A DNA stretch of 64,000 bases. It comes from Chloroflexota bacterium (GTDB lineage Bacteria; Chloroflexota; Anaerolineae; Anaerolineales; Villigracilaceae). The stretch's first letter is position 1. Each line of letters opens with the position of its first letter. A program made the position numbers and the translations under genes. A model generated the notes under the pieces. It searched no databases. It saw only the letters and a list, made by a program, of their open reading frames with translations, and was not told the DNA's origin. Location: assembly GCA_026390015.1 (NCBI GenBank), contig JAPLGS010000099.1, positions 40,093-104,092 of the forward strand. The letters are read 5' to 3'. Below are positions 51,609 to 59,903 of the stretch, piece by piece.

Positions 51609-53135
51609 TTACTTCTCCAAAATTCCTATCTCGTTTTCAACTTCCTCTAAAATCTCACAGGATTTCACCAATGCCTTCATCTTGTTGTGATCGTTATAGA
51701 GTGGACGATCCACTTCAAGATGATCGACATGCCGGCGGATCACTTCGCGCGCTTTGAGCGAACCCTTGCCGGGCGTGAACTCGCGGAAGTCGAGCGCCTG
51801 TGCGGCGGCCATGAATTCAATGCCAAGGATCCCATATGCGTTATCCAATATTTGACCATTCTTCAGCGCAGTGTTCATGCCCATTGACACAAAATCCTCC
51901 TGATCTGCCGCAGCGGGAATGGATAGGATCGAGGCCGGCGCGGAAAGAATTCTTTGCTCAACGATTAAATGATCGGCAGTGTACTGCGAGAGCATCAAGC
52001 CGGAATAAAACCCCGGCTCATGCGCAAGAAAATCTGGCAAGCCTTGCGATAAAGCGGGGTTGGTCAAACGATTGAGTCTGCGTTCTGATAAAACGCAAAC
52101 CATCGTAATGGCAATGCCCGCCATATCCATCGGCAATGAAACGGGCGAGCCTTGAAAGTTCGCCCCGGTCAAAGTTAAATTCAAGTCGGGCACAAAGATT
52201 GGGTTATCGCCCACGCCGTTCAATTCTATTTCAACCTGCGCGCGCGCATAACCGATCGCATCCCGCGCCGCGCCAATGACCTGTGGCGACGAACGCATCG
52301 AATACGCATCCTGCACTTTCGTTTTCATCTTGCCGGTCGTTAAGTCAGAACCTTCGACAAGTTTCGCAATATTTTTTGCAGATGTGATCGCGCCTTTGAA
52401 TCCGCGCAACTCATGCAGTTTGGTATTGTATGGTTTCATATTCCCAAGCAGCGCTTCAATAGACATGGCCGCGGCGATCTCTGTCTGCTTGATAAATCTT
52501 TCCATATCATAGATTTGAAGCGCCGACATGGCCGTCAGCAGATTGGATCCATTGATCGCGGCCAGACCATCCCGCGCCTGCAAGCCGGGGATTTCGATCC
52601 CAGCCAGCCGCATCGCCTCTGCGCCTGATAATTGCTCGCCGTTATAAAAGGCTTCTCCTTCCCCCAGCAGCAGCAGAGCGGCTTGCGCCATCGGCGCCAG
52701 ATCGCCGCTTGCACCGACCGATCCTTTCTGACAAACAACCGGCGTGACGCCCTTGTTCAACATCTCAACGTAGGTCAATGTGATCTCAGGCCGGCAGCCA
52801 GAATTCCCGTGCGCGTGAACGTTGATGCGCCCTGCCAGCGCCGCGCGGATATGTTCGATGGGCGCCGGGTCTCCAATTCCCGCCGCGTGGTTGTAGACGA
52901 GATATCTTTGAAATTCCAATACCTGCTCATCGTTAAGCATCGTCTCAGAGAATTCGCCGATGCCGGTGTTCGTTCCGTACATAACTTCTTTTTTGGCAAG
53001 TTTATCTTCCAGCATTATGCGGCATATTTTGATGCGCTCCAAGGCTTCGGGGGCTAATTCAACTTTCTCGTTATACCGCGCTATGGCAACCAGTTTTTCA
53101 ATTGTGAGTGACGAACCGTCGAGGATGATGGTCAT
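51609..53135 (-). CDS. hutH: Histidine ammonia-lyase
   Basis: A 508-residue lyase that turns histidine into urocanate and ammonia. The Ala-Ser-Gly triad that cyclises to the MIO cofactor lies in GSVGASGDLAPMAQ (about 141-143). YGTNTGIGEF, YNHAAGIGDPAP and QEDFVSMGMN are further family motifs. Length is standard. ATG 53135 has AGGAG at good spacing; upstream codons extend into a terminator-like hairpin. No hutU, hutI or hutG is in the window, so the rest of the pathway lies elsewhere. Confidence 0.94.
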   Translation of the reverse strand: MTIILDGSSLTIEKLVAIARYNEKVELAPEALERIKICRIMLEDKLAKKEVMYGTNTGIGEFSETMLNDEQVLEFQRYLVYNHAAGIGDPAPIEHIRAALAGRINVHAHGNSGCRPEITLTYVEMLNKGVTPVVCQKGSVGASGDLAPMAQAALLLLGEGEAFYNGEQLSGAEAMRLAGIEIPGLQARDGLAAINGSNLLTAMSALQIYDMERFIKQTEIAAAMSIEALLGNMKPYNTKLHELRGFKGAITSAKNIAKLVEGSDLTTGKMKTKVQDAYSMRSSPQVIGAARDAIGYARAQVEIELNGVGDNPIFVPDLNLTLTGANFQGSPVSLPMDMAGIAITMVCVLSERRLNRLTNPALSQGLPDFLAHEPGFYSGLMLSQYTADHLIVEQRILSAPASILSIPAAADQEDFVSMGMNTALKNGQILDNAYGILGIEFMAAAQALDFREFTPGKGSLKAREVIRRHVDHLEVDRPLYNDHNKMKALVKSCEILEEVENEIGILEK

Positions 53136-53179
53136 GGATATTCTCCTGAATGGGATATGTTTTATTGTACCTCCTCTTA

Positions 53180-53226
53180 AAAACAAAATGCCCGCCGCTA
53201 GGATGAGGGGGGCATCCTAACGACGG
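53180..53226 (-). terminator. Hairpin with T-tract upstream of hutH (terminator or attenuator)
   Basis: On the minus strand CCGTCGTTAGGATG pairs with CATCCTAGCGGCGG over 14 positions (two G-U), with a 7-base loop, followed by GCATTTTGTTTTTAA. It ends 45 bases before the hutH start. It would end a transcript coming from the right, or attenuate hutH. Confidence 0.6.
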
Positions 53227-53622
53227 ACAAACGTATAATACTATAAACTCATTTTTTTTTCTTTCCTAAAAAAACAACTAAACAACTCTTGCAATTCTCG
53301 GTGTGAAAACTCTTATTCGCAAATGACTCACACCTTCCCCCTCACTCGCTGCGATTCAGAGAAGGCAATGCGCCACAAATATATGCGGACGTGTGCGCCC
53401 CTGATTCGTGGAGGATAAATCAGCGCAAAGGCAGCCTTCGCGATAATATTAGAAAAGATTAATAAAATTCGTCGTGTAATCGTCTGAGAGGCGTAGGGCA
53501 GGCGTCAAGTACTATTTGCAGGTCCATGATAAAGTTACGGGCGTAAGGTGATTTCTCTTCTCCTCCTTGTGAAAGAGAGCCGGGCTTAGGCGAGCCCGGC
53601 TCTCTCAATTTTAAAAGATATG
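53227..53622. other. Non-coding stretch between hutH and the IS66-family element
   Basis: About 400 bases with no convincing protein gene. The plus strand has TATAAT near 53235-53240 and a strong terminator at 53574-53610, which would fit a small RNA of about 350 bases. The minus strand ends in the hairpin at 53180-53226. Local dyads such as GATTCGTGGAGGATAAATCA are present, but I recognise no known RNA family. Confidence 0.4.
53574..53610 (+). terminator. Strong terminator with no upstream protein gene
   Basis: A perfect 13-bp stem AGAGAGCCGGGCT/AGCCCGGCTCTCT with a 6-base loop and tail CAATTTT. It ends 13 bases before the left target duplication of the insertion element. Confidence 0.8.
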
Positions 53623-53630
53623 CACATGGA
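53623..53630 (+). repeat. Left 8-bp target site duplication (CACATGGA)
   Basis: CACATGGA directly abuts the left terminal inverted repeat and is repeated exactly at 55060-55067. An 8-base duplication is the hallmark of IS66-family insertion. Confidence 0.92.
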
Positions 53631-55059
53631 GTAACTGCTCACGACTTTTTTAGAAACACGGTGTTGTAACCAGCATGATGTCAGATACGGTCAAGACGCC
53701 GATAGCTGAACTAACGCGGGAAGAACTAATCGCGTTGGTCAACGAGTTGACGAACAGAGTTCGCGAATTGGAAGAGAAGTTGCGTTTGAAAAGAACGCCG
53801 ACGACCTCGAAGAATTCCTCCCAGCCGCCATCGCGGGATTTCAAATCGGATAAAAAGAAGCGCAAGAGAAACAGAAAGAAGGGCGCCAAAAACGGGCACG
53901 AAAAACAGGAGCGCGCGTTGGTGGAGAATCCGGACAAAGTGTTCTATGCGCTTGTAGATAACTGTCAAAGCTGTCACGTCAATTTGTTGGATCAAGTTCC
54001 AGTGCAGATCATCCGCCGCCAGATTAGCGAATTACCAGAGATCAAACCTGTGGTAATCGAAACGCAACAATATGAAGTGCTCTGTCCCTGCTGCGGCGAA
54101 GTGCAACGCGGGAAATTGCCAGAGGGTCTTGAAGCGTGGCGCTATTTTGGACCGCGTTTAGAAGCGACCGTGACCATGTTGCACCATGAACATCATGTTG
54201 GATTTGAACGGCTTGTCGGACTGTGCAGCGAGATATTTAATCTGCCGTTGAGCGAAGGCGGAGCGGTCTCGATCGTCAAGAGAGCGGGAAAAGCGGTGTT
54301 GGATGAAGCGGAAAAGATCGGTGAGAAAGTTCGACACGGCAAGGTGGTTGGCAGTGACGAAACCCACGCCCGCGTGCATGGAATAAATTGGTGGCAATGG
54401 GTCTTTGTGAGCGAGAATTGTGAATATCACTTGATGATGCCCAGCCGTGGTTATGATGTGATTGAGACATTCATGCGCGATTGCGAAGCGGAAGTTTGGG
54501 TGTGCGATTGTTGGAAGCCTCAATTGAATGCGCCTGCAAAAATGTGTCAGATCTGCCTGGCGCACCAGATCCGCAACTTGCAGAGTTTGATCGAGAAACG
54601 CCCACACTTGGCATGGGCAAAAGAAATGCAAGCCTTGTTCCGCAAAGCGATCCATCTGGGAAATCGGCGAGCGCAAATGACAGCAAGAGGATATCAAAGG
54701 CAGGTCACGATCATCGAGAAGAAACTGGATCAACTGCTGAAGCGAAGGTTCAGTGGTTTGGGAACCAACCTGCTGGATCGCTATCGAAAGCGACGCGATT
54801 CGCTCTTGATCTTCCTGGATCGCACCGATGTGCCCGCCGATAACAATGCCTGCGAACGCGCCTTGCGCCCGTCCGTGGTTCATCGCAAAGTCATGGGAAG
54901 TTTCCGTTCCGATTGGGGCGCTCAGACGTATGCTCCTTTAGCCACTGTCTTGAACACTGCGAAACGCAACGGCGAGAACGCTTTTCAAAAATTGGTGCAG
55001 TTGATGGGGACACCTGTCTTGCCTTTCCTGCTTCAACCAGATTTCGCGTGAGCAGTTAC
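53631..55059 (+). mobile_element. Intact IS66-family insertion sequence, single-gene (ISBst12-like)
   Basis: A 1429-base element bounded by perfect 13-bp inverted repeats, GTAACTGCTCACG at 53631-53643 and its reverse complement at 55047-55059. IS66 ends typically begin GTAA. It carries one transposase gene and no tnpA or tnpB, as in the ISBst12 subgroup. Perfect ends, perfect target duplication and an intact gene point to recent insertion. Confidence 0.93.
53675..55051 (+). CDS. IS66-family transposase
   Basis: A 458-residue DDE transposase. An N-terminal leucine-zipper-like helix (LVNELTNRVRELEEKLRL) is followed by the Lys-rich SQPPSRDFKSDKKKRKR, a CPCCGE zinc-binding segment, and the catalytic core with GSDETHARVHGINWWQWVF, VWVCDCWKP, CLAHQIRNLQ and DVPADNNACERALRP, which place the acidic residues. 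The last codons overlap the right inverted repeat. The gene is complete. Confidence 0.95.
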   Translation: MMSDTVKTPIAELTREELIALVNELTNRVRELEEKLRLKRTPTTSKNSSQPPSRDFKSDKKKRKRNRKKGAKNGHEKQERALVENPDKVFYALVDNCQSCHVNLLDQVPVQIIRRQISELPEIKPVVIETQQYEVLCPCCGEVQRGKLPEGLEAWRYFGPRLEATVTMLHHEHHVGFERLVGLCSEIFNLPLSEGGAVSIVKRAGKAVLDEAEKIGEKVRHGKVVGSDETHARVHGINWWQWVFVSENCEYHLMMPSRGYDVIETFMRDCEAEVWVCDCWKPQLNAPAKMCQICLAHQIRNLQSLIEKRPHLAWAKEMQALFRKAIHLGNRRAQMTARGYQRQVTIIEKKLDQLLKRRFSGLGTNLLDRYRKRRDSLLIFLDRTDVPADNNACERALRPSVVHRKVMGSFRSDWGAQTYAPLATVLNTAKRNGENAFQKLVQLMGTPVLPFLLQPDFA

Positions 55060-55067
55060 CACATGGA
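55060..55067 (+). repeat. Right 8-bp target site duplication (CACATGGA)
   Basis: Exact copy of the left duplication, directly after the right inverted repeat of the IS66-family element. Confidence 0.92.
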
Positions 55068-55120
55068 TAGTAGAACCGTCGTTTTTTTAACTCATGTATT
55101 ATTCGAGTAAAATATCTTCC

Positions 55121-55864
55121 ATGCCCAACGAAAAAGAATATCTTCCCAAGATCGCGATGTCCATTCAAGCCCACCCTGACGATCAGGATTTTACTGTTGC
55201 GGGCACTTTAGCGATATGGACCAAAGCGGGATGCAAAGTCATCTCCGTACTTATCACCAGCGGCGACTCTGGATCAAATGATGTCACCAAAGGCGCTGAA
55301 TATAAACCAGTGCTGGCAAAACTGCGCGAGGCAGAGCAGCGAGCCGCGAACGAGGTGCTCGGCATTAGCGAAACTGTTTTCCTGCATTATCCAGATGGAG
55401 AACTCGTCGCGAGCATTGCGTTACGCAAGGAGCTGACTCGCGTCATCCGCATGTACAAACCTGACGTAGTCGTCACTGGCGACCCTTCAGGCTGGTTCTA
55501 CGGAAATGGATATATCAATCATCCCGACCATCGCGCCGCGGCCGAAGCCGCCGCATACGCGGTCTTCCCATCCGCTGGGACAAGGCTCATCTTCACAGAC
55601 CTGCTCGAAGCGGGATATGAACCGCACGATGTTAAACGCCTATATATTCACGGGTCGGAAAAATCCGATACGTGGATCGATATCAGCGAAACCATCGACA
55701 GCAAAATTGAAGCTTTGCAGAAACACATCAGCCAGGTGGATACGCACGAAGTGGATAAATGGATGCGCGATTGGGCGAAGGAAGAAGGCCAGGAAAAAGG
55801 CCTCGAGTTCGCCGAGGCGTATCGGGTTATGATCCTAAAAAACGAGGAAGAGGAAAGCAAGTAA
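55121..55864 (+). CDS. PIG-L/LmbE-family deacetylase
   Basis: A 247-residue zinc-dependent deacetylase. QAHPDDQDFTVAGTLA holds the metal ligands (HPDD), and YINHPDHRAAAEAA supplies the third ligand. The family removes acetyl groups from N-acetylglucosaminyl lipids, thiol cofactors or similar sugars; the substrate here is unknown. The ATG at 55121 is chosen over 55094 because a TAAAAT -10-like element lies at 55108-55113. The insertion element ends 54 bases upstream of the gene. Confidence 0.9.
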   Translation: MPNEKEYLPKIAMSIQAHPDDQDFTVAGTLAIWTKAGCKVISVLITSGDSGSNDVTKGAEYKPVLAKLREAEQRAANEVLGISETVFLHYPDGELVASIALRKELTRVIRMYKPDVVVTGDPSGWFYGNGYINHPDHRAAAEAAAYAVFPSAGTRLIFTDLLEAGYEPHDVKRLYIHGSEKSDTWIDISETIDSKIEALQKHISQVDTHEVDKWMRDWAKEEGQEKGLEFAEAYRVMILKNEEEESK

Positions 55865-55902
55865 AATTTGAATTGATCCAAACCAGCCAGACAAAATAAA
55901 AA

Positions 55903-56604
55903 CTAGAAAAATAAACTTCCGATCAACGCCGAAGCCAGAGTCATTGTGATGTTATCAATATCTTTGTAGTGCAATGATTCGACCACTGCTCCGGCGATAG
56001 CAATTGCCGTAATAGGTAAAAGATAACTGGTGATCGGGGCGGAAAATATTCCAGCCAGTATATAAATAAAGATAATGGCGAAGGACATCAACCAGCCGCC
56101 TGCAAAAACACCCACTGTCCCCGCAATGGATTTTTCGCTACTCCACGGGAGTTTTGCAGAGATGACGCGGCGTCCCACGATATCGGCAATGCCGTCGCCG
56201 CCGCACATCATCATTAAGGCGATAATGCCGATCGGTGAATCTTTCCAGTAAACAAGCGTCAGCACCACGAACATGATTCCGTAAAAAAGCGGCCCGCGTA
56301 AAATTTCCTTCGGGTCACCCGTGCGGGACATGGATTGTACAGAGGCTTCATCTTTTATGATCCCAAATCCGATCAACGCAAATTGGACGGTGATCGCAAA
56401 AGGCACGAGCGCCGCCAGCCAGCGCGCATCGGGTGTATCGCGGAAGAGCAGCCAGCACAACACAAACAGCGGACCTGTGCCAATGTGGATGACTTTGCGA
56501 CTGAGCTTGCTATCCATCCAGCCGCGATGGGCGATGTAATCCATGGAGCGAAGAAACAACATGGAAAGGGTAAAGGTAATAATGAGGGCAATATAATTAT
56601 TCAA
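55903..56604 (-). CDS. Phytol/dolichol-kinase-like CTP-dependent membrane kinase
   Basis: A 233-residue membrane protein with about seven spans. SRKVIHIGTGPLFVLCWLL, GDGIADIVGRR and KSIAGTVGVFAGGWLMS match the VTE5/SEC59 branch of the CDP-diglyceride synthetase fold, which uses CTP to phosphorylate isoprenoid alcohols. The start is read as TTG at 56604 because AGGAG lies 7 bases upstream; an ATG at 56634 lies before that ribosome binding site. The substrate (phytol, dolichol or similar) is not decided by sequence. Confidence 0.78.
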   Translation of the reverse strand: MNNYIALIITFTLSMLFLRSMDYIAHRGWMDSKLSRKVIHIGTGPLFVLCWLLFRDTPDARWLAALVPFAITVQFALIGFGIIKDEASVQSMSRTGDPKEILRGPLFYGIMFVVLTLVYWKDSPIGIIALMMMCGGDGIADIVGRRVISAKLPWSSEKSIAGTVGVFAGGWLMSFAIIFIYILAGIFSAPITSYLLPITAIAIAGAVVESLHYKDIDNITMTLASALIGSLFF

Positions 56605-56680
56605 GGGGTTCTCCTGAAGTAATGGTTTACACAATAAAACCCGCGTTGAGCTAAAAAGATATTCCTGTAAAATATCTCCG

Positions 56681-56689
56681 TGCTATAAT
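56681..56689 (+). promoter_or_regulatory. Extended -10 promoter TGCTATAAT of the envelope-acylation cluster
   Basis: TGCTATAAT at 56681-56689 is a perfect extended -10, about 48 bases before the lipoprotein ATG at 56738. It is the only good promoter seen upstream of the seven-gene run. Confidence 0.6.
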
Positions 56690-56737
56690 CCGCATTTGTT
56701 TTTCAATAATCAACGCTTCAAATACTCGGAGTATTTT

Positions 56738-57127
56738 ATGAAAAAAATATTACTCGTTTATATATTTGGGTTGTGCATACTATTATCTGCCTGTGGCTCG
56801 AAGGCTGCATCAAGCTCTGCGGTAGATGCAGTTGAAAACTATGTCAACGCGATCGTTGCTAACGATGCGAGCAAACTCTCGGCGGTTTCCTGCGCAGATT
56901 GGGAGTCACAGGCGCTGATCGAGCTGGATTCTCTACAAGCAGTGACCTCAACCCTTGATGGTTTTTCCTGCCAACAATCAGGCACAGATGGAGAAACGGC
57001 TTTAGTCTCCTGCGTCGGAAAAATGATCCTCAGCTACAATAGCGAAAATCAGGAACTTGACCTATCCACCCGAACGTATCAAGTTGTGCAACAGGGCGGC
57101 GATTGGGTAGTTTGTGGCGTGCAGTAA
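56738..57127 (+). CDS. Lipoprotein with NTF2/DUF4878-like small domain
   Basis: A 129-residue lipoprotein: signal with lipobox LSAC (Cys about 19), then a compact domain starting SAVDAVENYVNAIVANDASKLSAVSCADW and ending in a beta-rich half (TYQVVQQGGDWVVCGV). The layout resembles small NTF2-like lipoproteins; no function is known. It lies 5 bases before the microprotein frame at the head of the acyltransferase cluster and shares its promoter. GGAG precedes the ATG. Confidence 0.75.
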   Translation: MKKILLVYIFGLCILLSACGSKAASSSAVDAVENYVNAIVANDASKLSAVSCADWESQALIELDSLQAVTSTLDGFSCQQSGTDGETALVSCVGKMILSYNSENQELDLSTRTYQVVQQGGDWVVCGVQ

Positions 57128-57132
57128 ATATT

Positions 57133-57249
57133 TTGAAACACATCTTCTCACGCGAGAATCTTTGGTCATTGCTATTCTGTCTGATATTGATCGCTCTGGT
57201 GATCTTCACGACGGATAGCAGCCCAACATGGATCTATCTGGGTTTTTAG
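57133..57249 (+). CDS. DltX-like microprotein with C-terminal acyl-shuttle motif WIYLGF
   Basis: A 38-residue reading frame from TTG to TAG, 5 bases after the lipoprotein gene and ending 1 base before the MBOAT start. It has a basic N-terminus (KHIFSRENL), one span (WSLLFCLILIALVIF) and a short tail ending SSPTWIYLGF, so the C-terminus should face outward. In DltX-type microproteins the last six residues (FIYxxF type) hold a tyrosine that takes the acyl group from the MBOAT; WIYLGF fits, with Tyr35. The ribosome binding site is weak and an upstream TTG at 57112 is possible. The gene is easily missed by gene finders because of its size and start codon. Confidence 0.62.
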   Translation: MKHIFSRENLWSLLFCLILIALVIFTTDSSPTWIYLGF

Positions 57250-57250
57250 C

Positions 57251-58678
57251 ATGACGATCATTCAAATCCTGATCGTCGCGGCGGCCGCTTTGTTCTGGGG
57301 GCTGGTCATGCGTGAACGCGGCCGTTCCTACTTCCTCTTGATCGCAAGCGTCATCGTGATTTTCTGGCTGCAGCCAAGCCTGCCTTTGCGCGGATTTGAT
57401 TTTTGGATTCCCACTGCAACGCTCATCGTGGCAGTTTTCAGCTGGTACATCAGCGCATCTGAAGAATCGCGCCGCGAAAAAAAGAACTGGGGCACTATTT
57501 CAATTTTAGCGGGAATGATCTTATTCATTAATCTAACTCGCTTCCTTCCATTTGATTCGATAATCACGCGATCCCGTCCGCCTCAAACTGTATTTTTATT
57601 AATGGTACTGGCGTTATCTGGATTGCTTTTCTTTTTTATAACACGGCTGAAACATTTCAATCCAGCATTATTATCCATCGGCATCATCGGACTTATTGCA
57701 GTTTTTCTGGCGCTCAAAGTTCCGGCGCTTGCTTACTGGGTCAGCTATGGAATCCGGTCACTCACGAATCAATCGCTGCACGAAGCCGCGAGTACTGACT
57801 TGCGCTGGCTTGGGTTTTCATACATTGCCTTCCGCATCATCCACACCCTGCGTGACCATCAAATGGGACGATTGCCAGTGGTTGACCTCGCAGAATATGT
57901 GACCTATATTATTTTTTTCCCCGCCTTCACCGCGGGTCCCATTGACCGCATCGAAAGATTTATCAAAGACCTGCGTAAACCTTCCACGCTCGGCAACGAC
58001 GAATTATTAATTGCGGGTCAACGCTTTATGATGGGCTTGTTCAAAAAATTTGTCGTCGCTGACGCGCTGGCGTTGATCGCATTGAATGACACAAACGCGT
58101 TACAAATCCGCTCAACTGGCTGGATGTGGATATTACTCTACGCCTACGCATTTCAGATCTACTTTGACTTTAGCGGCTACACCGACATCGCGATCGGGAT
58201 GTCCCGTTTGCTGGGGATTCAATTACCTGAGAATTTTTCTGCGCCTTATCAAAAACCGAACCTGACCCAGTTCTGGAATAACTGGCACATAACGCTGACT
58301 CAATGGTTCCGCGCGTATTTCTTTAACCCTGTAACTCGCTGGCTGAGGTCTTGGAAAAAAACCCTGCCTGCGCCAGTCATGATAGCGCTGACACAGATCG
58401 CCACCATGTTGTTGATCGGTTTCTGGCATGGTGTCACCTGGAATTTTGCGCTGTGGGGTCTGTGGCATGGAGTCGGTTTGTTCATCCACAACCGTTGGAG
58501 TGACATGACCAAAGTTCGCGCTGCGGCATGGGCGACAACGCCATCGAGAAAAAATTTATTAAATGTGAGTGGAATAATTATCACATTTAACTTCGTGGCG
58601 CTCGGCTGGATATTTTTTGCCTTATCTTCAACATCCACTTCGATGCAGGTATTTTTGAAATTATTTGGGTTGCGCTAA
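57251..58678 (+). CDS. MBOAT-family O-acyltransferase (DltB/AlgI-like)
   Basis: A 475-residue protein with about eleven to thirteen spans. The two conserved His are present: His346 in FWNNWHITLTQWF and His393 in GFWHGVTWNFALWGLWHG. GPIDRIERFIKDLR and FDFSGYTDIAIGMSRLLGI are also typical of DltB/AlgI. These enzymes move acyl groups from a cytoplasmic thioester across the membrane to an envelope acceptor. This MBOAT lacks a C-terminal tyrosine hexapeptide (it ends LKLFGLR), consistent with that motif being on the microprotein 1 base upstream. It forms a cluster with SGNH proteins, a carrier protein and a ligase. Confidence 0.93.
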   Translation: MTIIQILIVAAAALFWGLVMRERGRSYFLLIASVIVIFWLQPSLPLRGFDFWIPTATLIVAVFSWYISASEESRREKKNWGTISILAGMILFINLTRFLPFDSIITRSRPPQTVFLLMVLALSGLLFFFITRLKHFNPALLSIGIIGLIAVFLALKVPALAYWVSYGIRSLTNQSLHEAASTDLRWLGFSYIAFRIIHTLRDHQMGRLPVVDLAEYVTYIIFFPAFTAGPIDRIERFIKDLRKPSTLGNDELLIAGQRFMMGLFKKFVVADALALIALNDTNALQIRSTGWMWILLYAYAFQIYFDFSGYTDIAIGMSRLLGIQLPENFSAPYQKPNLTQFWNNWHITLTQWFRAYFFNPVTRWLRSWKKTLPAPVMIALTQIATMLLIGFWHGVTWNFALWGLWHGVGLFIHNRWSDMTKVRAAAWATTPSRKNLLNVSGIIITFNFVALGWIFFALSSTSTSMQVFLKLFGLR

Positions 58679-58680
58679 TC

Positions 58681-58715
58681 GTCGTTGCGAGGTTGCTATC
58701 GCTCCACGCAACGAC
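58681..58715. repeat. GTCGTTGCG palindrome between MBOAT and SGNH genes
   Basis: GTCGTTGCG (58681-58689) pairs with CGCAACGAC (58707-58715) across a 17-base loop, filling the 50-base gap. It may be a dispersed palindrome or moderate expression of the downstream genes; it has no T-tract and is not read as a terminator. Confidence 0.6.
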
Positions 58716-58728
58716 ATAATGAGACTTT

Positions 58729-59823
58729 ATGAAAACACTTAATATCATCGTAAAAGGCTTGTCTCTTTTTATTATTATCAATTTACTATTCGCCATCCTG
58801 CAGCCGGAGATCGGGCGTCTGTCGGCTTATAACATCATCTTTCCAGGGCGGGAACGATTGCCATTTGGAGAGAATTCTGCGAAGGCGTATAACCTGAGTC
58901 TCTTTGATCTGGATGCGATGTTCGCGTCACATAGAATCAATGGCGGCCAGAAACAGGCTGATGAATTTCGCGTGATTTTGATCGGCGACTCGTCTGTTTG
59001 GGGAACATTGCTCAAACCTGAAGAGACACTTGCGGGTCAACTTAATTCTGCGAACATTTCGGCGTGCGGAAAAAATGTGACTGTTTATAATCTTGGATAT
59101 CCGACCATTTCGTTGACGAAAGATTTACTTTTGCTATCACACGCAATAAAATATCAACCTGACATGATCATTTGGCTGACAACACTGGAAGCACTTCCAT
59201 TGGAGAAACAGATTGCTTCGCCGTTGGTGGCTAACAACCAAGAGTCTCTCCTTCGTCTGGCAAACAGCTCCGGGCTTAAGGTTGATCCGAATGACCCTGC
59301 TTTTAGCCGGGACTCATTTTGGGGTAGTACCATTATCGGAAAGCAGAGAGCGCTCGCAGATGTCATCCGCTTGCAGTTTTATGGTGTACTATGGGCCGCT
59401 ACTGGCATTGACCAAATTTATCCATCTGATTTCACGAAGGCGCAAACCAATTTTGAAGTTGACCGGAAATTTCATCAGTTTGAGCCGCCTGTGCTGGATG
59501 AAAATTCGCTGGCAATCAACGCTCTCGAAACTGGAATGGATTTGGCGGGCGATACGCCTATAATAATCGTCAACGAACCGATCTTGATCAGCGACGGAAA
59601 AAATAGCGACATCCGCTATAATTTCTTTTATCCGCGCTGGGCATATGACCAGTATCGCGCTTTGATGGTTGAGCAAAGTAAAAATAATAATTGGGATTAT
59701 GTTGATCTTTGGGATGCCGTGCCCGCGAATGAATTTACGAACAGCGCGATCCATCTCACCCCGCGCGGAGAGACTCAACTGGCCGGAAAAATTACACCTG
59801 TCATCACAACAGTTTGCAAATGA
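58729..59823 (+). CDS. Membrane-anchored SGNH-fold protein (DltD-like position)
   Basis: A 364-residue protein with one N-terminal span (about 8-25) and an extracytoplasmic SGNH-like domain. The nucleophile block is VILIGDSSVWGTLL, with Ser88. The C-terminal block WDYVDLWDAVPANEFTNSAIHLTPRG has His342, but the residue three before it, usually Asp in DxxH, is Ser. The anchor-plus-SGNH build matches DltD, which takes the acyl group from the shuttle tyrosine to the polymer. Role as the transferase of this cluster is inferred from order and build. Confidence 0.8.
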   Translation: MKTLNIIVKGLSLFIIINLLFAILQPEIGRLSAYNIIFPGRERLPFGENSAKAYNLSLFDLDAMFASHRINGGQKQADEFRVILIGDSSVWGTLLKPEETLAGQLNSANISACGKNVTVYNLGYPTISLTKDLLLLSHAIKYQPDMIIWLTTLEALPLEKQIASPLVANNQESLLRLANSSGLKVDPNDPAFSRDSFWGSTIIGKQRALADVIRLQFYGVLWAATGIDQIYPSDFTKAQTNFEVDRKFHQFEPPVLDENSLAINALETGMDLAGDTPIIIVNEPILISDGKNSDIRYNFFYPRWAYDQYRALMVEQSKNNNWDYVDLWDAVPANEFTNSAIHLTPRGETQLAGKITPVITTVCK

Positions 59824-59903
59824 CCTTAGAGTTTGTTTCTGTCCGCAGAGTCACTAATTTGCGCAGATCAATCTTTTTCGGCGAATCCGATTTAGGAGTA
59901 TGA

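Noticed and set aside
54158..54883. A 241-codon minus-strand frame inside the transposase gene
   Set aside because: It is the antisense of conserved IS66-family catalytic motifs and has no start signal or recognisable product.
57251..58678. MBOAT as part of an alginate acetylation system
   Set aside because: The adjacent carrier protein, ligase and microprotein point to a Dlt-type route; no alginate genes are near.
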